From Pseudopyrenochaeta lycopersici (taxonomy: Eukaryota; Ascomycota; Dothideomycetes; Pleosporales; Pseudopyrenochaetaceae), in the NCBI GenBank assembly GCA_003313425.1, contig NHZP01000026.1, forward strand, positions 372,001 through 436,000: a DNA stretch of 64,000 bases, in the 5' to 3' direction. The position numbers and the translations under genes are program-made. Shown here piece by piece: positions 1 through 11,374 of the stretch; positions within the stretch are counted from its first letter, which is position 1; the number at the start of each line of letters is the position of its first letter. Under the pieces are notes generated by a model that saw nothing but the letters and a program-made list of their open reading frames with translations, was not told the origin of the DNA and did not search any database.

Positions 1-1300
1 GCAAATTTGTGCTTCTTATCCAAAATTGTAGTAGAAATGGAACCTATAGAGGTCTCTTAATTCTAAGATCGGTTTTTGGATGTCAACGGGCACTCAGCTC
101 GTCTTGGTCGTCCTCTGCAGTAACGACAGGGCGTTTTACTTCACTCAATTACTTTTTGATATGATATACCAATTGGACAATAAATGAAATAGGACTTCCA
201 TCGAAGATATGAAAACCTTAGCTCATGTCCCCAGCCATACGCGATGATTCATGTACACATTCATTGCATCAGCTCGCCATTCTTGCCATTTCAGAACTCC
301 ACAAGGGAGCATGGGTACGCGCGTATTCCCGCCACTATCGTAAGCGAAACAACGCTGCGATCGTTTGGACTGATGGCTAGACTGTATCAAAACAATGGGT
401 ACGACCCTAGCTGAGATATGTGAAACTGCATCACGTGGAGACAGCATGGTACAGCATTGATGAATGCAATATTTTTTGCAGTGACGCGTATCGGAGGGTT
501 ATAAAGGCATAAAACATTTCAAGTTAAGTTCAAGAAACAGTCTAATCCCACGACGTTTTACATTGTCATCAAAAGGCATGCCCATGAAGTATAAGTGATA
601 ATTTCCTCACCATATAGTGCTCGAATTCGCGATCTAGCAATCTCCATATGATGCTAAGTATTTAAACTGTATCAGTATTCTCAATATGTTTTCTAGGGGA
701 AAGTGATCAAGAATTGGGTACTACGACGTCCAAAATTAGTTAGCCCGCATTTCTTCTCATGAAGACATGGATACATATCTGAAAGAAAGCGAAGCCATTT
801 TGCGGGTCAAACAGAGAGTTTTAGAATGTCCATCTTGGCTATGCTAAAGAAGTCTTGGGTTGAATGGTAGCATGCACAAGGATCCCAAGTATCTTGTGCC
901 TGGCTCGGGGAATTTCTTTATTTGTCTGTGACAGGCATGGGTAAACATAAACTCAGGGCTACCTCGGCTTCCATATCGGGAAAAAGGAAAGCATTAAATT
1001 GGTAGTAGCCACACTTTTGTGAGATGTTAAAGACGCAGGTCCAATGAATGTGTGAACCATAAGTTCATGCATGAAAAAAAGGTGATGCAAGTTGAAGCTT
1101 TTAACTAATTCATTCAAAGTCTCATTGTACAATACACACCAAGAGAATACTCCAATTATCATATCGCAACACTGTAGTTACTTTTAACCACTTCCCATTC
1201 CAGCCAATTGTATGCTCATCTGACGAGTCATCTTCTCACCCCTTTGACCATGCTGCCTCTCCACAAGGGTATCATATCCGTTCCTCTCGAGCCCGATAAC
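1..1300. other. Gene-poor left edge
   Basis: AT-rich DNA with only short random open frames on both strands. No signal peptide, domain, splice pattern or repeat family could be recognised. The last part (about 1200-1300) is probably the 3' untranslated region of the minus-strand cupredoxin gene. Confidence 0.5.
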
Positions 1301-1959
1301 TTAGAGCAAGAAGTAGGTGAAAAGACCGCTAAGACCAGCGAAAGCGACGCTGCCGGTGAGGTGTGATGCCGCTCCAGTCGATTGGACAGCTCCAGAAGCG
1401 CTTGATGAAGGCGAGCCAGATGTAGAGGTGCCATTTTCGGTAATGTTTCCACCAGTGCCGGCGGTCGAGGTGGGCGAGACATTGCTGGTAGCTCTTGAGG
1501 AAGCATTCTTGAATGCTGCCAAAGTCCTCTCGCCAGTTGCACTAAAAGATATTAGCTGTATCCAATGGCTAGAATTGTCTGGAATACTCACGGTGGGTTG
1601 ATTACACCGACCATACCATTCTGGCAATGCTGGCCTTGTGTGCAGTAGAACCAGATAGGCGCTGAGGCATTGGTGACTTCATACGTGAACGTCCTGTTGG
1701 CAACCGCCTGAGTGTTGGTAGTAGGGACATAGCCGGACCAGAAACCATTGTTCAGAGGTTGGCAAGGGGAGGCGAATGCGGCCTGGGCGACGGAGTGGTT
1801 CTTGGGCCAGAAGCGGAAAGTAACGGTATCGCCCTCAGCTGCGTTGATGCTATCGGGCTTGAAGACAAGCTCGCCAGCCTTGGTGCCAACAGCAACGACG
1901 TGTTCCTCTGCGAAAGCAGCGCCAGCAAGGGCGGCAGCGAAGATGGTCGAGAAATGCAT
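1301..1959 (-). CDS. GPI-anchored cupredoxin-like surface protein
   Basis: Extracellular serine-rich protein with a plastocyanin-like (cupredoxin) domain. Two exons, complement(1592..1959) and complement(1301..1541), joined across a 50-base intron (donor GTGAGT, acceptor TTTTAG) give 202 residues. Residues 1-17 are a signal peptide ending AAFA. The cupredoxin fold runs to about residue 120 and keeps a likely type-1 copper set: His55 (motif WPKNHSV), Cys106, His111 and Met116, with Cys66/Cys112 placed to form a disulfide. A Ser/Thr/Gly-rich stalk follows, and the end is hydrophobic (GSVAFAGLSGLFTYFLL), as expected for a GPI-attachment signal. Such proteins are common on fungal cell walls; the substrate is unknown. 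Copper binding is inferred from ligand spacing. Confidence 0.88.
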
Positions 1960-3810
1960 ATTATGATTGGTTTTGAAATAAAGAGACTAGCTCGTTTAGG
2001 TATAGGATAATAGTGGTGAAGAAGAGAATTGAAGTAATTGGTGTGCTATTGGTATGAGAAGTGAAGATAGTGGACCTGCCTAGTGAACAAGAATCTGCAG
2101 TTGAGAAGATTTGAGTCCATTATATAGCATAAAGATCGAAACAGCTGCCGCCGAGCTGCGTAGGCTCCAAGATGGAAGAGTCGGCCTGAGCAGGTCATGG
2201 CGGAACACCTTCGAGACACCTGAAGTCGCGAAGGCTTGCAAAATTGCCGCCTTGGCTCCTTGAAACTCGAGACTTAAGATCTGGGGAAACCAAACGGCTG
2301 ATGAAGTGAGTTGCGATTGGATACGTCGGTTACCGGCGCCTGGGATTCAGCCACTGACAGTTCGGGCAGCCAGGTGTTCTGCCTGAGGTACTAATCGTGG
2401 CTGTTTGAAAGCCAAGGAAATTAGAGCGCTAAAGACAGGCCATTCAGGGGTAGTAGTGTTTCTGAGAAAGGGATGAAACTGGGAGATGCTTGCCGTTGGA
2501 ACGGTGGAACTCGAGACGTTTCGGGCCTTGACCACCAAGCTACCCCAGCTCCACAAACCTCGAGGTCACCCACCGCACAAGCGCAGCTCACGCAACAACG
2601 GTTGCTGATTCCCATAGCATTTGGAGCGCACACTCATTGACAAGCCGTTGGCATGCGCCAAAAAAAATGTTTCCACGACGCCATCAACCAGCCGTTCTCT
2701 CCTTTGCAGTCTTCGCTCTGAGCACGCCTAGGGCTTAAGCTAAAGCTTCTCGGTGGATTTCGAAGAAGGAACTATCTTGCTGTTCGTCACTCAAAAAGCC
2801 GGTGTTTTGGGATATGGATGGTTCGAGATTCGAACACGGTGTCAAACAGGTTGAGTGCAAGCTTTGGTGTCGCGAAGGATGAGCATGCTCAACACAGCCG
2901 AAGTCAAGGAAATCGAGAATGACGACGTCAGCTCTTGAAGTCAAGGCAAAGCCAGGTCGTCTGAAATTCCTCTCGCCTCGGGCAGCAGCGGCTTGACCAC
3001 GCGTATTCCAAGGGTCACCGTAGCTGTCGTGAGAAAGTTGTTCCGACCGTCAGCCTTGAAAATCATGGATTCCTTGAGCAGCGCTCAATGGTGTCGAACA
3101 TCATACCACACCGCAAAGTGGAATCGCGTTCAGACCCCCGCCCGTTTTGACGTGGGTGCATCCTTACCGCCACTTCCGCTGTGGTGGACTCCTTCCTCTT
3201 CAGTGCCGGTTCCAGCGCTTCGTTTGTGGATGCATAGCCCGCTACCCATGAATATTGGCCGACTGCTGCGCTGATTTATTGATCGCTGTCCAAGGCTCCC
3301 GTAAAGGATGAGACGATGCCACCATACCAGCCGCTAGCTTCGGAAAGTTCTCTCGCTTGTATCCCAAAGCGGCTCAAGGCAAGCCAGCCCCGCTACTACC
3401 TTGCCAAAAATACTATTAACCTCCGCACCACATCTCGTGTCTTTGCACGCTATGAGCTCACATACTCTATGTTGCTGTCAAGTATAGCCGTTTGCTGGTC
3501 ACCTGTGCTCTCATTTTAGCTAGATTCAGTGGCAATAATCAGTCACCATCCGGGATCCACCTCGGAACCGCTCATTGTTGCCATGTACGATTACGATCAT
3601 GACGAGAGAAAGGTCGGAAGCTGCGGACTCTAGATTAAGCCAGTGCGCTTATGATGATGAGTATAAGTAAAGGCAGCTGCTGGCATAAGTGGGAAATCCA
3701 TCTCCAAGACGAAGCTTCCATTCAAGTCACCGCATTTCTATCCGTCCGCGAAGATATAGCATCAGCAAAATCGTTCAATACACACCTCATACAGTATCCT
3801 CTATCTCAAC
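1960..3810. other. Intergenic between two secreted-protein genes
   Basis: Holds the promoter of the minus-strand cupredoxin gene (roughly 1960-2150) and of the plus-strand cerato-platanin gene. A plus-strand frame around 2878-3274 looks weakly coding but has an in-frame stop and no recognisable family, so it is not called as a gene. A small inverted repeat (arms 2821-2826 and 2830-2835) is present. Nothing else was recognised. Confidence 0.4.
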
Positions 3811-4398
3811 ATGAAGTTCTTCGGTGCCGTTTCTGCTGCTGCTCTCAGCCTCGCTAGCCTTACCTCTGCCATCTCAGGTTAATTTATCTGTGACGAATCT
3901 AACGTGTTCTTTCTGACAGCCAGCAGTTAGTTACGACACCGGATACGACGATGCCGGTCGCTCCTTGACGTCAGTTGCCTGTTCAGACGGTGTGAACGGA
4001 TTGATCACCAAGTACGGTTGGCAGAATCAAGGTGCCGTAGCCGGCTTTCCTCGAATTGGCGGTTATCAGGGTGTTGCAGGCTGGAATAGCCCACAGGTAT
4101 GTATTTCTTATTGGATGTTTTAACTGTACGTTTGGCTAATAGATTCTGGGTAGTGCGGTACTTGCTATGGCATCACCTGTATGTAAAGTCTTGTCCGGAA
4201 CGCATGAAACTTATACTAACTGCCTGCCTACCCTCAGACAACGGGAAGACCATATACGTCCTAGCTGTTGATCACACCGGCAACGGCTTCAACCTCGCCC
4301 TGGGCGCTATGAACGATCTCACAAATGGACAGGCTGTGCAACTCGGACGGATCGAGGCGCAGTACGCTCAAGTTGCCGTCAGCAACTGCGGACTCTAG
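3811..4398 (+). CDS. Cerato-platanin (SnodProt1-like) secreted protein
   Basis: Small secreted protein of the cerato-platanin family, which binds chitin oligomers, sits in the cell wall or culture fluid and often acts as an elicitor in plants. Four exons, 3811..3877, 3927..4096, 4154..4178 and 4238..4398, join in frame to 140 residues, the usual family length. Residues 1-20 or so are a signal peptide. The mature part starts near VSYDTGYDD, a hallmark of SnodProt1 relatives. Four cysteines (41, 80, 83, 138) form the two family disulfides; motifs [29 protein letters not shown] and the end VAVSNCGL match the family closely. One exon is only 25 bases. Identification is secure; a role in plant interaction is inference. 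Confidence 0.96.
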
Positions 4399-5503
4399 AC
4401 AACGCATTTGGAGAAGCATAATATGAGGAGAGAAACTGGAATATGAATCGGAACGACGAACTGGAATGTCGGTAATGTCTAGTAATTTGTCTGAAGCATT
4501 GCATAGCGTTGGTCATTGCATTTTAGGCGGACTGTTCACTCCTTAATGAAGTAATACATGAACAAAAATTGAATATCTCTTGTGATCACAATAGACCACA
4601 TCATTCTGCTGCATTTAGACTTTACACTTGTGAAAGGATCGCTCCTACGAGTCGTAGGAAGTTCTCTATCATTCCGGGCAATTTCTAACGAAAACTTTCT
4701 CGCTTTCGTACTGATTACATTTGGTCTTAATAGTGAGCGGTTCAGCCCTTGAATTTAAAATCGCGATTCGGATCGTACAAACAATGCCATACTCCCGACG
4801 TATGCCCGGATATCTTCCGGGTATACGGTGGCTGAGCGCTAACGAGCCGCTAGTGAGCTTAGCTTGCTTCGTACGATGTCTTCCAATGCTCGCATCCACA
4901 ACGTCCCGTGTTCAGACGCTAATGTGCGCTAATGGTAACTGTATTTGCATGTAGTCGCCGTTAGTGCTTCTGGAATACTTACATTTAAACGTATGTTTCT
5001 ATGCACCGACGTCCATCTCACTGTTTGTTAGCTTAAGCAAACGTGCAGTCAACCTGAGAACCCAAGCCCTTCATCACAACGCTATAGGAAGGCCAACCTA
5101 TGAGATAACAAGGAGTTTTATCATCCTTGTTTGCTCTGGAGGATCACACAGCTGCATGGTGGAGGATCGTGCTTCACATTACCCCGGACGCTCCTCGTCA
5201 TATTACTATCCCGATTGCGCGTCTTACACGCGTCTCCCAGTGCGGGGAAGCGAGAAACCTTGAACATACCTGTAGAGTGAATACTTTCTATCCGTAGTGG
5301 CTAAGAACCAATGTTTGGGCTTAGTATCGCCAGTATTATCTGCGCTCACAAGCTGGTGAGGCTAGATCAAATCCTTTGGTCTTCTTTATCCTGCCAATCA
5401 CTACCTAATCGATAGCAGGATGGATGACTGACTTTGATCAACCTGCATGTGTTGAATGCAGTATGTTGTAAAAAAAATCAATTAAGTTAAAGCGGGGAAA
5501 AGT
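4399..5503. other. Intergenic, no gene seen
   Basis: AT-rich DNA downstream of the cerato-platanin gene. Short open frames on both strands show no protein-like composition. No repeat or RNA gene recognised. Confidence 0.45.
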
Positions 5504-6720
5504 TTATTCTTCGTCAAGCTTCAGCTCAAACTCCACCAAAGATCTTCGACGCTTGACAGCGGGCATCATGGTCACAAGCGCACCACCATTGTCAATCATA
5601 ATGCCATCACTCAGGGTGCTGATCTAACGTTGAAGCACTCTCTCATCCCTTGCGGCCTTGATATGCTTGTCCTCTGCACTCATTCCGGCGAAGCACATAC
5701 GGACGAAAGTCAGTAACCATCCTATTTTTCCTGCAGGGCTTTGCGTATGGACTTCTCAATGTGCTCAAATATCATCTCCAAAAGATGTTGTCCATAAATC
5801 TCACCATAGCGACTGGTCCTTCAGTAGTTTGCCTTGGATCACACTTCATTCGCCCGTTGGCTATGTTTGGGTAGATCTTGAGAAAGTATGGATACAGAGT
5901 TCTTTCATGGCCAGTAAGACTTCAGGGTTCACCCTCTGCTTTCATATGCGTCGTTTTATTTGGCTTAGTAATCCACAGGTCTCGAGGGCACCATCGGTTT
6001 GCTCCTCTTCTGGCCTTTGCGCCTCAAGAAGTCTTCGGCAGGTTCTGTGGCTCCGTGTTTATTGTGGGTGTAGAGCTCTCCACTCTTTAAACAGGTGTAG
6101 ATGACTTTCTCGCTATTTGCGGTCCTCCTCAATACTCTGGAATCCGCTTGAATCTCGCGCAAGGTTGCAGAGCGTCTGATCATATGTGGCTCCATTGTTG
6201 GGTTCGCGTACCTTTTTTTTTGCAAATACTATTAATCATGAGCAGGACCTGAAGAACGTGCAATGTGTCGCAGTTCCTCTACGTAAGTCCTTTAGTGGCT
6301 GTGACAAACTTTTCCATTCAGTTCTGTGAAGAAGTGTGCTCTGTTTCGTGCTCGCTAGTCATTCCTTCCCATGCTTTGTCTTCGAATTCACAACCACACT
6401 TAGCAAAGGAAAGACGAGTGTGACCATGTTGACTTTGGTTTCTCTTCTTCGAAGCGTAATTGATGCATCTTCGTCAACCAGGCGTCCTCACTGACGCTCT
6501 TCAGGCCTGCTTCGTCATAACCTTCATCCGCTCGCTCAGCAGCACTGGTCGTCATACCAAGATAGAAAGCTCATGGCTTTGTCACTGCAATTTCTGGAGA
6601 TACTGCTCTCCCTCTCAGCGACTGGCGTTCTTGAAAAGCGTACTGGTAGTTCACATACTGCCATTTGCAATCCCGACCACTTTCTACGCTAGTTTGGGTA
6701 TACCAAGTATGTGCAAAAAT
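5504..6720 (-). pseudogene. Decayed protein-coding gene, family unknown
   Basis: Reading the minus strand from about 6720 down to the TAA at 5504, protein-like stretches follow each other but are broken by stops and frame changes. Examples, in order: QYVNYQYAFQERQSL, then a TGA, ERADEGYDEAGLKSVSEDAW, later MEPHMIRRSATLREI, YPYFLKIYPNIANG, a TGA after FWR, and finally EDKHIKAARDERVLQ with a TAG two codons later, leading to the end VEFELKLDEE. Several stops lie one C-to-T change from Gln or Arg codons (for example CGA to TGA, CAG to TAG), which is what repeat-induced point mutation or simple decay would leave. Some breaks could be introns, but they cannot all be. The parent family was not recognised. 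Confidence 0.55.
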
Positions 6721-8011
6721 CTATAATGAAAAGGTGCTCGATAGCCATCGCTGCGACGGATTTGAACGTTATTGCCGCAACAGCGACTTGTGGACAACGA
6801 AAGAGGGTTTCGGATAGATAGAGTAGAGGGAGTTGATGAGAACTAAATCTTGAACAGGTTGGCTGCATGTCATAACAAAGACATTGAGAAGTCTCATGAA
6901 TGATCCCTTCATGAAAAAGAGCTGAATAAGTGCTCAAAATCTGTATTAATTTGTAAACGCTTCATGCAACTTTGTAGCTTCCTCTATTCCTCTTGGTATC
7001 GCTACATGCTGACTGAAGCAGTGCGCGATACTATGTCTACATCTTCTTCACAGTACAACTTCATACTCACTAAACGATTCTTTTGTGTGATCGAGTAATA
7101 TGGCCTTATCGGGTATATGAATCCTCAAACCCCTCGATCCCATCTAAGACCTCACTCTCGACCCTAATGGAGAGCCATGGGGACGCGCTTCGGTCATCGT
7201 TATTTCCATTGAGTCTGTCGCTACTAGTAATAATGCGATATACATATCGAAGTATCTGCCAAACCCTACATTCAGCGAGAAACGCCTGGCGATTACAGCA
7301 AGAGCATGGATGTTAATGCAGCCGACAGGACACTTAGAGGAACTACAGATTAAAGTCCATATTCTAAAGCTAGAGGTGAGATGGAGATTATCTGGAGCTA
7401 ACAGCAGCCGTTGGTTTACATTTCATTGCTCCAGCGAGGCACGGCATTGGATGACCCAAACAAGCATTCGCTACCCCCATTCGGTTCCGCTACCCGATCC
7501 CCGAAGGATTTTAAGACCCACTGAACAAATAGCATAAGTTACTGGTACGCAGCACAACCTCAATACTGATGGCTCAGCCACTCTCCGCGGAGATTGGGTC
7601 ACCTGCCGGTATCGGGCGTATTATCCTCTTCACGCGAAGCAACCATTGTGACGCAAATACTCGGCACCCAGGCGCAGCAGTCTTGAGTTGGGTATAATGA
7701 CTGGCTCGCGAAGAGATGTAGTGCTTGGGAGTTGGGGTAATGTGGAGTATGAGTGGGGCTGTGCAGATCTGTGGCGTGATGTAATCTTATACAATACGAT
7801 GCTTGGAGAGGGAAAGGTGGGCTATAACTGAGAATTGTAGCGTGAAAGAAGAGGGGGAAACAATGTGACCTTGGAAAATGAGCGGAACGGACGGCACAAA
7901 ATTGCTTGTCTACCTTAATGGATTCTTGGCTTAATCCAAGTTGGAGACAATAAGAAAGTCACAAAAGAGACAGAATGGAAGAGAGTGGCCGACGAAGAAA
8001 ATGTATTGTAT
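6721..8011. other. Intergenic, no gene seen
   Basis: Contains only short, unconvincing open frames. The right part, from about 7850, is probably the 3' untranslated region of the minus-strand arrestin-like gene. Confidence 0.4.
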
Positions 8012-9484
8012 TCACCCCGCGTATGGCGGGGGAGGCACCAATCTGGGGTTCGGCTGTTGTACTCCCAGTGTGGATTCCACTTCATATGCTGGCATCCTTA
8101 CTTCAAGGCCTTGTACTGCGTCCCCTGCTTGGGGCTCATGCGTTGTGGATGTAGAGCCCAATCCTGGCATCGACGCCATAGGATCCAATTCTTGGTATTC
8201 TGGGCCTGGCTCTGTCTCTGGTATTCCAGTCGCCTCATGATGTGGAGGAGTGGCACTCCAGTTGGAAACAACCTGAACTTGCTCCCTACATGCGAAGCCC
8301 GAAAAATCATGCGTTGCACATACGCCCCATATCTCCACCTGCAATTCGTGCTCCAGAGCAAGTCCATAACTCGTGAAGCTTGGTAGAATTTTTTCGTGCA
8401 CCATTTTCACATCCCCAACTTCTACAAGCTTTAGTCCATCGAAGATCGATCTCTCCTCTCCATCAAACTTTTTGTCGAGGAGAGTGATTGTGTCTTTTGC
8501 GACGCTGATGGTTTCCTTGGGTGCATGCTTAGCATTGGTAGTGTTTGGGAAATAGGTCTTGAAAGAGGAAAGAAGTTGGATTCGTATTCTGCGCATGTAC
8601 AAGTCTGGTGGTGTAGGTAGAGACTTTGAGCGGTCAAGGTGCTGGAGACTTATGGTTACTGGAATTTGGGAACCGATTGGTAGGATCCGGGCAGGTGTTG
8701 CAAACAAGTTGAACCGTGCAAATGGGACCTCGGAGAAGCTGTTGAGACCAAAGAACAATTCTTTCTCTACTAAAACGTCCCGTATCTTGCCCAACTTGCT
8801 GCTTTCTCCATAACCGGGGAGCATCTTCCGCGTTCTGATCAACTTGTAGTTCTTGGGAAGCTTCAAGCCGTAATTCATATTTGGTTGCAACAGTTCAGGA
8901 TGGCAAGCGGGTGCTGGCGGACAGAATTTCAGTTCTTGGCGTACTCTTGAGTAAGAAGTATCCGGAGCTAAGGTCTCCATGTATGCTTCTAGACAATATA
9001 CTATCTTTGGCGGCATGGATCCATTTGTCGGTGTGAGTGGAGTGCAACTTGGAGGGAGCGCGAAGCCTGGAGAGTGCTGGAATCGTGGGTGGTTGTATGA
9101 ATCCTCTGGATACCACCATGTTCGTTCTGGAGGGGGTGCCAAGCTCACGTTGGATGGGAATAAAAAGTCGAAGGGTAGTTCAACTTTACCATCTGCAGCT
9201 GTACCTCTTCGTAGAATGTCGAAATTCTCACCGGCGCCCGTGGATTTGAAGAGTTTGCGCGAAAACTCGAAGAATTTAGGCTTGGTTCCATTGCTGTTGG
9301 AGTTGTAGAGAATGGAGAATCCTTTGAAAAGTATACTGACGTGCACAGGCCGTGTTGATGGCTCAACACGTACTATGCCTTCGACACGGTCTCCAGACGT
9401 GTAGACGCGTTGCGGGTCCGAGGAGATGAAGATGTAAAGCGGATTTTCTCTTTGATTGGCGAAGGTAGGGCCGGCAAGAGACAT
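8012..9484 (-). CDS. Arrestin-domain protein (ART-like ubiquitin-ligase adaptor)
   Basis: Intron-free gene for a 490-residue protein with an N-terminal arrestin sandwich (about 15-180, starting YIFISSDPQRVYTSGDRVEG) and a C-terminal arrestin half (about 240-400). The protein ends PPPPYAG; the PPxY motif at 485-488 is the standard docking site for WW domains of Rsp5/Nedd4-type ubiquitin ligases. Fungal alpha-arrestins of this kind bring the ligase to plasma-membrane permeases for endocytosis. The family and the motif are visible in the sequence; which cargo it serves is not. The start codon chosen opens the only long frame and is followed directly by the domain. It is divergent from the CBP3 gene. 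Confidence 0.88.
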   Translation of the reverse strand: MSLAGPTFANQRENPLYIFISSDPQRVYTSGDRVEGIVRVEPSTRPVHVSILFKGFSILYNSNSNGTKPKFFEFSRKLFKSTGAGENFDILRRGTAADGKVELPFDFLFPSNVSLAPPPERTWWYPEDSYNHPRFQHSPGFALPPSCTPLTPTNGSMPPKIVYCLEAYMETLAPDTSYSRVRQELKFCPPAPACHPELLQPNMNYGLKLPKNYKLIRTRKMLPGYGESSKLGKIRDVLVEKELFFGLNSFSEVPFARFNLFATPARILPIGSQIPVTISLQHLDRSKSLPTPPDLYMRRIRIQLLSSFKTYFPNTTNAKHAPKETISVAKDTITLLDKKFDGEERSIFDGLKLVEVGDVKMVHEKILPSFTSYGLALEHELQVEIWGVCATHDFSGFACREQVQVVSNWSATPPHHEATGIPETEPGPEYQELDPMASMPGLGSTSTTHEPQAGDAVQGLEVRMPAYEVESTLGVQQPNPRLVPPPPYAG

Positions 9485-9972
9485 GGTTGGCCTGACCCAG
9501 TGTCGCAGAGGGGCAGAACAGAGGGAACCTGAGGTCCGTGGAGCAGGAGGATGTGGGCAGCACTAGAAATTATAGCGGGCGAAATATGGAGTTGAGAGAG
9601 CCTGGAAATCAGGGTCGCATATTACGAGGGTTGTCACTTCGCCCCCTGCCTCAATGTGCCATCCCAGGTCACGGGCGCAGCCTTGGAGATCCTTGGTGGC
9701 TTGTCATTCGCCCCGACGTCGGGATGCCGAAGACCTGAGTACAAAAGACCAGCGAAGTCTCGTCACTGCGTTGTGTTGCCTACAGCTGTAGGGCATGGTA
9801 AATTAATCTTAGTGATACTTTTGCTCGGCGGTCTTTTCTGGGTGACTTCGGCCTTATGGTCATTGGCCGGCTAGATGAGCTTGGGTGGTGATATCATGAT
9901 GGTTGGGGAAAGGCGCGCCGCGCGACTTTTTGACATTCGACGGCCATGACTTGTCGACCAACATCCACACTA
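9485..9972. promoter_or_regulatory. Shared promoter region, arrestin gene and CBP3
   Basis: 488 bases between two divergent start codons. It must hold both promoters. No specific operator was recognised. An ATG at 9946 is in frame with the CBP3 start at 9973 and is an alternative start for that gene. Confidence 0.4.
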
Positions 9973-10998
9973 ATGGCATCCAACTACACCTGCACAGCCT
10001 GCGCGAGGGCCCTACTGAGGCCGCCTCCTTCTCCTTACCAAGTAATAAGCCCCGAATGATGACGAATGCAATAATTAACAGTTTCAGCTCACACACAAAT
10101 CGCTTTTGCGGAGAGCGCAACGAACCTTCTCCACGACTGCACCGAGCCTCTATCATGCGACACAAAGCTTTTCAGCAGGTGCCAAGCCTGAGGTAGCCAG
10201 GAAGCCACACGCTGGCATCAAATCCTCTGTAGCAGGGCTTGCCCAAAAGCTCCGTGAAAAAGCCCCATTGATGACAGAGACGTATGTCGCATACGGCGCT
10301 ACACGAGACCTGATCAAGCAATGCACCAAGCCGGGTGACTATACGATACCGCAGGCGCTGGAGAACAAGGCAGAGATTCCCACTGACGAAAATGGTGTGC
10401 ATTTGGGAGTGGCTGAGGGCTGGTGGTATGACAGTAGGTGCTTTCCGCAAAGCGAGCACCATGTTTGTCCTTGGCTGATGGATTTGTAGCACTCGGTTTA
10501 CAGCCCAACTTTTCCAACTGGGCGCAGATCACTTTCATTCACATGTACATGCTCCAAGTCCGGTTCCGCATGTTCCCCCAGACGCATGCCCCGGTCTGGA
10601 TTCAGCACCTCACGAACCACGCCTTCTACGCCGCCGAAGATCGCCTCGTCGTCTGGCACAAGTTTAATGCCAATTCGCTGCGCCAAAAACACCTGAAAGA
10701 TATGTTCTCGCAGTGGCGTGCTGTTCTCTTGTCCTACGATGAGGGCCTGATGAAGGGCGACGCTATGCTTGCTGCTGCCATCTGGAGGAACCTGCTAAGC
10801 AGTAAAGAAGATGTGGATTTTGAGAAGCTGGCGCAGATCGTAGCATACATGAGAAGGGAGCTTAAGAGGTTGGATAACGCTACAGACGATGAGGTGGCAA
10901 ATGGGGAGTGGAAGTTCCGCGGTGACCCAGGAGATGAGGCTGGCCTTGTCAAGGCGCCTAGCAGAATGATGGCGAGTGGAGGCACGAAGCCTAAATGA
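9973..10998 (+). CDS. CBP3: Cbp3/UQCC1-type cytochrome bc1 assembly chaperone
   Basis: Mitochondrial chaperone needed for cytochrome b synthesis and assembly into complex III. Three exons, 9973..10041, 10088..10433 and 10490..10998, give 307 residues. The N-terminus is rich in Arg, Ser and Thr with almost no acids (LLRRAQRTFSTTAP), a good mitochondrial presequence. The ubiquinol-cytochrome c chaperone domain fills about 130-260, with motifs NFSNWAQITFIHMYML, RFRMFP, HAFYAAEDRL and DEGLMKGDAMLAAAIWRN. The first exon is easy to miss because the second carries no early ATG. An in-frame ATG at 9946 would add nine residues. Introns are 46 and 56 bases. The family match is strong. Confidence 0.9.
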
Positions 10999-11374
10999 AG
11001 GAATGATCTGGCTGTTTGCAAGGCTTTTGTTAAACTACCTGTTTAAATACTGTATATTATCAACTTGTATACAACTAAAGACCAAGGCCAGAGGGAAGCG
11101 CGGTACAAAATATGGCATGTGAAGGTAGAATTTCGGCGCACAACACAAATACCTAGAAGCAAGAGTAAACTTGGCATTTGAACATGATCATAGCCGCCAT
11201 TTTCTCCAAATAAAAGAAGCACTTTAATGTCTTATATAAGCGAACCGCGGTCTTGGCATGGTGCTCACCCATGGATACTCATAGATTAGGCACCGTAAGT
11301 CGACCTTAGAGGGTGCACTCACGCTTCACACCTTCACCTCTCCCAGAACCCACAAGTCCCATACATAATCCACA
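10999..11374. other. Intergenic between CBP3 and the capping enzyme gene
   Basis: Probable 3' untranslated region of CBP3 and promoter of the next plus-strand gene; CT-rich leader just before the start at 11375. No other feature seen. Confidence 0.4.

Noticed and set aside
2878..3274. Plus-strand frame MSMLNTAEVKEIENDDVSS, stop, then KARSSEIPLASGSSG onwards
   Set aside because: Looks faintly protein-like, but has an in-frame TGA, no clear splice sites and no family. Could be another relic; evidence too thin.
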